From positions 182,223 to 246,222 of the forward strand of contig NZ_FNSK01000005.1 of the NCBI RefSeq assembly GCF_900105075.1: a stretch of DNA of 64,000 nt. The letters are read 5' to 3'. Each line of letters opens with the position of its first letter. Positions within the stretch are counted from its first letter, which is position 1. The DNA is from Rhodobacter sp. 24-YEA-8 (GTDB taxonomy: Bacteria; Pseudomonadota; Alphaproteobacteria; Rhodobacterales; Rhodobacteraceae). The position numbers were made by a program, and so were the translations under genes. Under the pieces are notes generated by a model. That model saw nothing but the letters and a program-made list of their open reading frames with translations. It was not told where the DNA came from and ran no database searches. Positions 62,609 to 64,000 of the stretch are shown piece after piece.

Positions 62609-63390
62609 CGGCTGATTTCCTCAGGGGGCGCAGGGGGCAGGCGGCGATAGGCGACGCCTTTGAGGCGCAGACGCAGGGCCTGCCAGTAGATCAGAGCCAG
62701 GACCCGCAGCGCGCCGCCGGGACGGCGAAAGGCCGCTGCCAGCAGGCCAGCCTGGCGCAGGGGCCGGGGAGCGGCATTGAGTGTGGCGATCAGCCCCTCT
62801 TCGCCATCAGTGTGGCGGATCAGGATGGCAAGCCGGGCCGGGGTCACGCGAAACCGGAACTCATAGCGCCCGGCCACATCCTGAAAGGGCGAGACGTGAA
62901 AGACCTTTTCGGTGGTCATGAGATCTTCCGGCCCGATCGGGGTAAACCCCTCATTGTGACAAAGATAAGAATGCCGCTGACCAAAGGTATTATTGACCTC
63001 GGCGATCACGGCCAGAAGGTCATCGCCGCGCAACACCATCCAGAAGCTGACCGGGTTGAACCAGAAGCCGAAAAACCGCGGTTGCACCATCAGCGCCAGG
63101 GTCATCGCGCCCTCGCGGCGCAGACCGGCCTGCCCCAGCACCTCCCAGGCCCAGGCAGCACCTTTGCCATTCCCCCTGGGGCCGCCGTGATCCATGGTGC
63201 AAAAGCTGAAAAGGCCCGCCCGTCCAAGGCGGAAAAGCCCGCGCGGGCGGGCCAGGTCGGGCACCAGCAGCAGATAATCGACCCGGTAGCGAAAGGCATG
63301 GCGCCTGGCACCGCGCCGCACATGGGTCACATCCGAGGTCAGGTGCAGCACCTCGCCTTGCGCCAGCTGCGTGAAAAGCCCGCCCGCCAT
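62605..63390 (-). CDS. DUF1365 protein
   Basis: A 261-residue protein of the DUF1365 family, almost always found between an FAD-dependent amine oxidase and a CFA-type synthase, as here. The family patterns HAFRYRVDYLLLVPDL, FGFWFNPVSFWMVL and ekVFHVSPFQDVAGRYEF are present. It is linked to modified fatty acid synthesis by context; its reaction is not established. A C-terminal helix (RVLALIYWQALRLRLKG) may associate with the membrane. ATG 63390 lies 3 bases after the stop of the oxidase gene. Confidence 0.9.
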   Translation of the reverse strand: MAGGLFTQLAQGEVLHLTSDVTHVRRGARRHAFRYRVDYLLLVPDLARPRGLFRLGRAGLFSFCTMDHGGPRGNGKGAAWAWEVLGQAGLRREGAMTLALMVQPRFFGFWFNPVSFWMVLRGDDLLAVIAEVNNTFGQRHSYLCHNEGFTPIGPEDLMTTEKVFHVSPFQDVAGRYEFRFRVTPARLAILIRHTDGEEGLIATLNAAPRPLRQAGLLAAAFRRPGGALRVLALIYWQALRLRLKGVAYRRLPPAPPEEISR

Positions 63391-63393
63391 TTC

Positions 63394-64000
63394 TCAGACC
63401 TTTGTGGGCAGCAGCTGCCGCGCGATGCGGACGGCGCTGGCAAAACCATCCTCATGGAAACCATTCCGCAGCCAGGCCCCGGCGAACCAGGTCTGCTGTG
63501 TGCCCTGCATGGCCCTGATCCTGGCCTGGGCATCGATGGCGGCCTGGTCGAAAACCGGGTGGCGGAAGGTGGTCTCGTCATAGATCCGTGCCGGATCTAA
63601 CGCGGCGCCCGGGTTAAGACTGACGAAAAGCGGATCGGTCTCGGGCAGGCATTGCAGGCGGTTCATCCAGTAGGTGACGCCGACCGCCTGCTCTGTCTGC
63701 GGCTCATCCGCGCGGTAAATCCAGGAACTCCAGCAGGCGCGGCGGTGTGGCATCACCACCGGATCGGCGTGCAGAACCGCACGATTGTCCTGGAACCGCA
63801 CCGCGCCGAGTGCAGACCTTTCCTCCTGTGACGGATCGGCGAGCAGGGCCAGCGCCTGATCGGCATGGCAGGCCAGGATCACATGATCAAAGCGCTCAGC
63901 CTCGCCCTGAGTCTGAACGGCGACCCCCAGAGGGCCGCGCGACACGGCGCGCACCTTTGTGGCCGGGCGCAGGTCCACAGCGCGCGCCTTCAGCGCGGCT
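63394..64000 (-). CDS. FAD-dependent amine oxidase family protein, 3' part
   Basis: The C-terminal 202 residues of a COG2907-type NAD/FAD-binding oxidoreductase; the N-terminal FAD-binding part lies right of the window. The visible section has HVILACHADQALALL, FQDNRAVLHADPVVMP, CWSSWIYRADEP, VTYWMNRLQ and the FAD-contacting end AGAWLRNGFHEDGFASA. It resembles proteins needed for furan or cyclopropane fatty acid changes in singlet-oxygen clusters. It is the first visible gene of the operon running to phrB. Confidence 0.9.
   Translation of the reverse strand, partial: AALKARAVDLRPATKVRAVSRGPLGVAVQTQGEAERFDHVILACHADQALALLADPSQEERSALGAVRFQDNRAVLHADPVVMPHRRACWSSWIYRADEPQTEQAVGVTYWMNRLQCLPETDPLFVSLNPGAALDPARIYDETTFRHPVFDQAAIDAQARIRAMQGTQQTWFAGAWLRNGFHEDGFASAVRIARQLLPTKV

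Noticed and set aside
1-64000. Search by eye for tRNA, rRNA, CRISPR repeats, insertion sequences and phage genes
   Set aside because: No T-loop-like tRNA pattern, no spaced direct repeats, no transposase or integrase motifs were seen.

Overview
The window is high-GC DNA with short intergenic gaps, many 4-base start/stop overlaps and strong Shine-Dalgarno sequences. The gene content points to an alphaproteobacterium, most likely a member of the Rhodobacteraceae/Paracoccaceae: a NepR-EcfG general stress response locus, several HWE-family histidine kinases, a BioR-type biotin regulator beside a bioBFDAGC operon, and a photolyase/cyclopropane-synthase/DUF1365/FAD-oxidase cluster. No rRNA, tRNA, insertion sequence, prophage or CRISPR array was seen.

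Region 1 (1-21.1 kb) is a stress-response and respiration block. It starts with the end of otsA (trehalose synthesis), small envelope and stress proteins, and a respiratory cluster: CtaG-like assembly factor, CopD-like protein, a subunit II lacking the CuA ligands, a fused oxidase subunit I/III, a small membrane protein and a type II NADH dehydrogenase. Together these could form a short NADH-to-quinol-to-oxygen chain. Then come nepR and ecfG, a degenerate-CheB/HWE kinase, an unusual receiver protein whose C-terminus resembles sigma region 2, a single-domain receiver, a broken SDR gene and another HWE kinase. A 25-base motif, GGAAC-N16-(C/G/T)GTT, matching the known EcfG promoter type, recurs ten times between 2.0 and 19.5 kb. 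It mostly lies just upstream of genes with stress-like products and of one candidate small RNA. I found no equally good copy in the other 44 kb by eye.

Region 2 (21.1-33.3 kb) holds the biotin operon read leftward (bioB-F-D-A-G-C, then a GntR regulator that fits BioR), with BioR-like boxes in an AT-rich gap upstream of bioB. A very large secreted cysteine-rich Sel1-like protein, two small membrane proteins and a MASE1-PAS-PAS-HWE kinase follow.

Region 3 (33.5-44.1 kb) is a leftward catabolic cassette. It encodes an inositol-monophosphatase-family phosphatase, a complete peptide-type ABC importer (binding protein, two permeases, fused double ATPase), an M20-type carbamoylase/amidase and two overlapping choline-kinase-like phosphotransferases. 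A DeoR regulator is divergent from it. The substrate is not evident.

Region 4 (44.2-64 kb) is mixed: an MscS channel and a possible second MscS fragment, an RsuA-type pseudouridine synthase, a YaeQ protein, an MFS importer, a three-gene signalling operon (hybrid kinase with three receivers, CheR, receiver-PAS-HWE-receiver), an AI-2E-type exporter with a long C-terminal domain, a cupin and a zinc alcohol dehydrogenase. It ends with a leftward operon (FAD-dependent amine oxidase, DUF1365, cyclopropane-fatty-acid synthase, photolyase) of the kind known from singlet-oxygen responses; the window cuts the oxidase gene.
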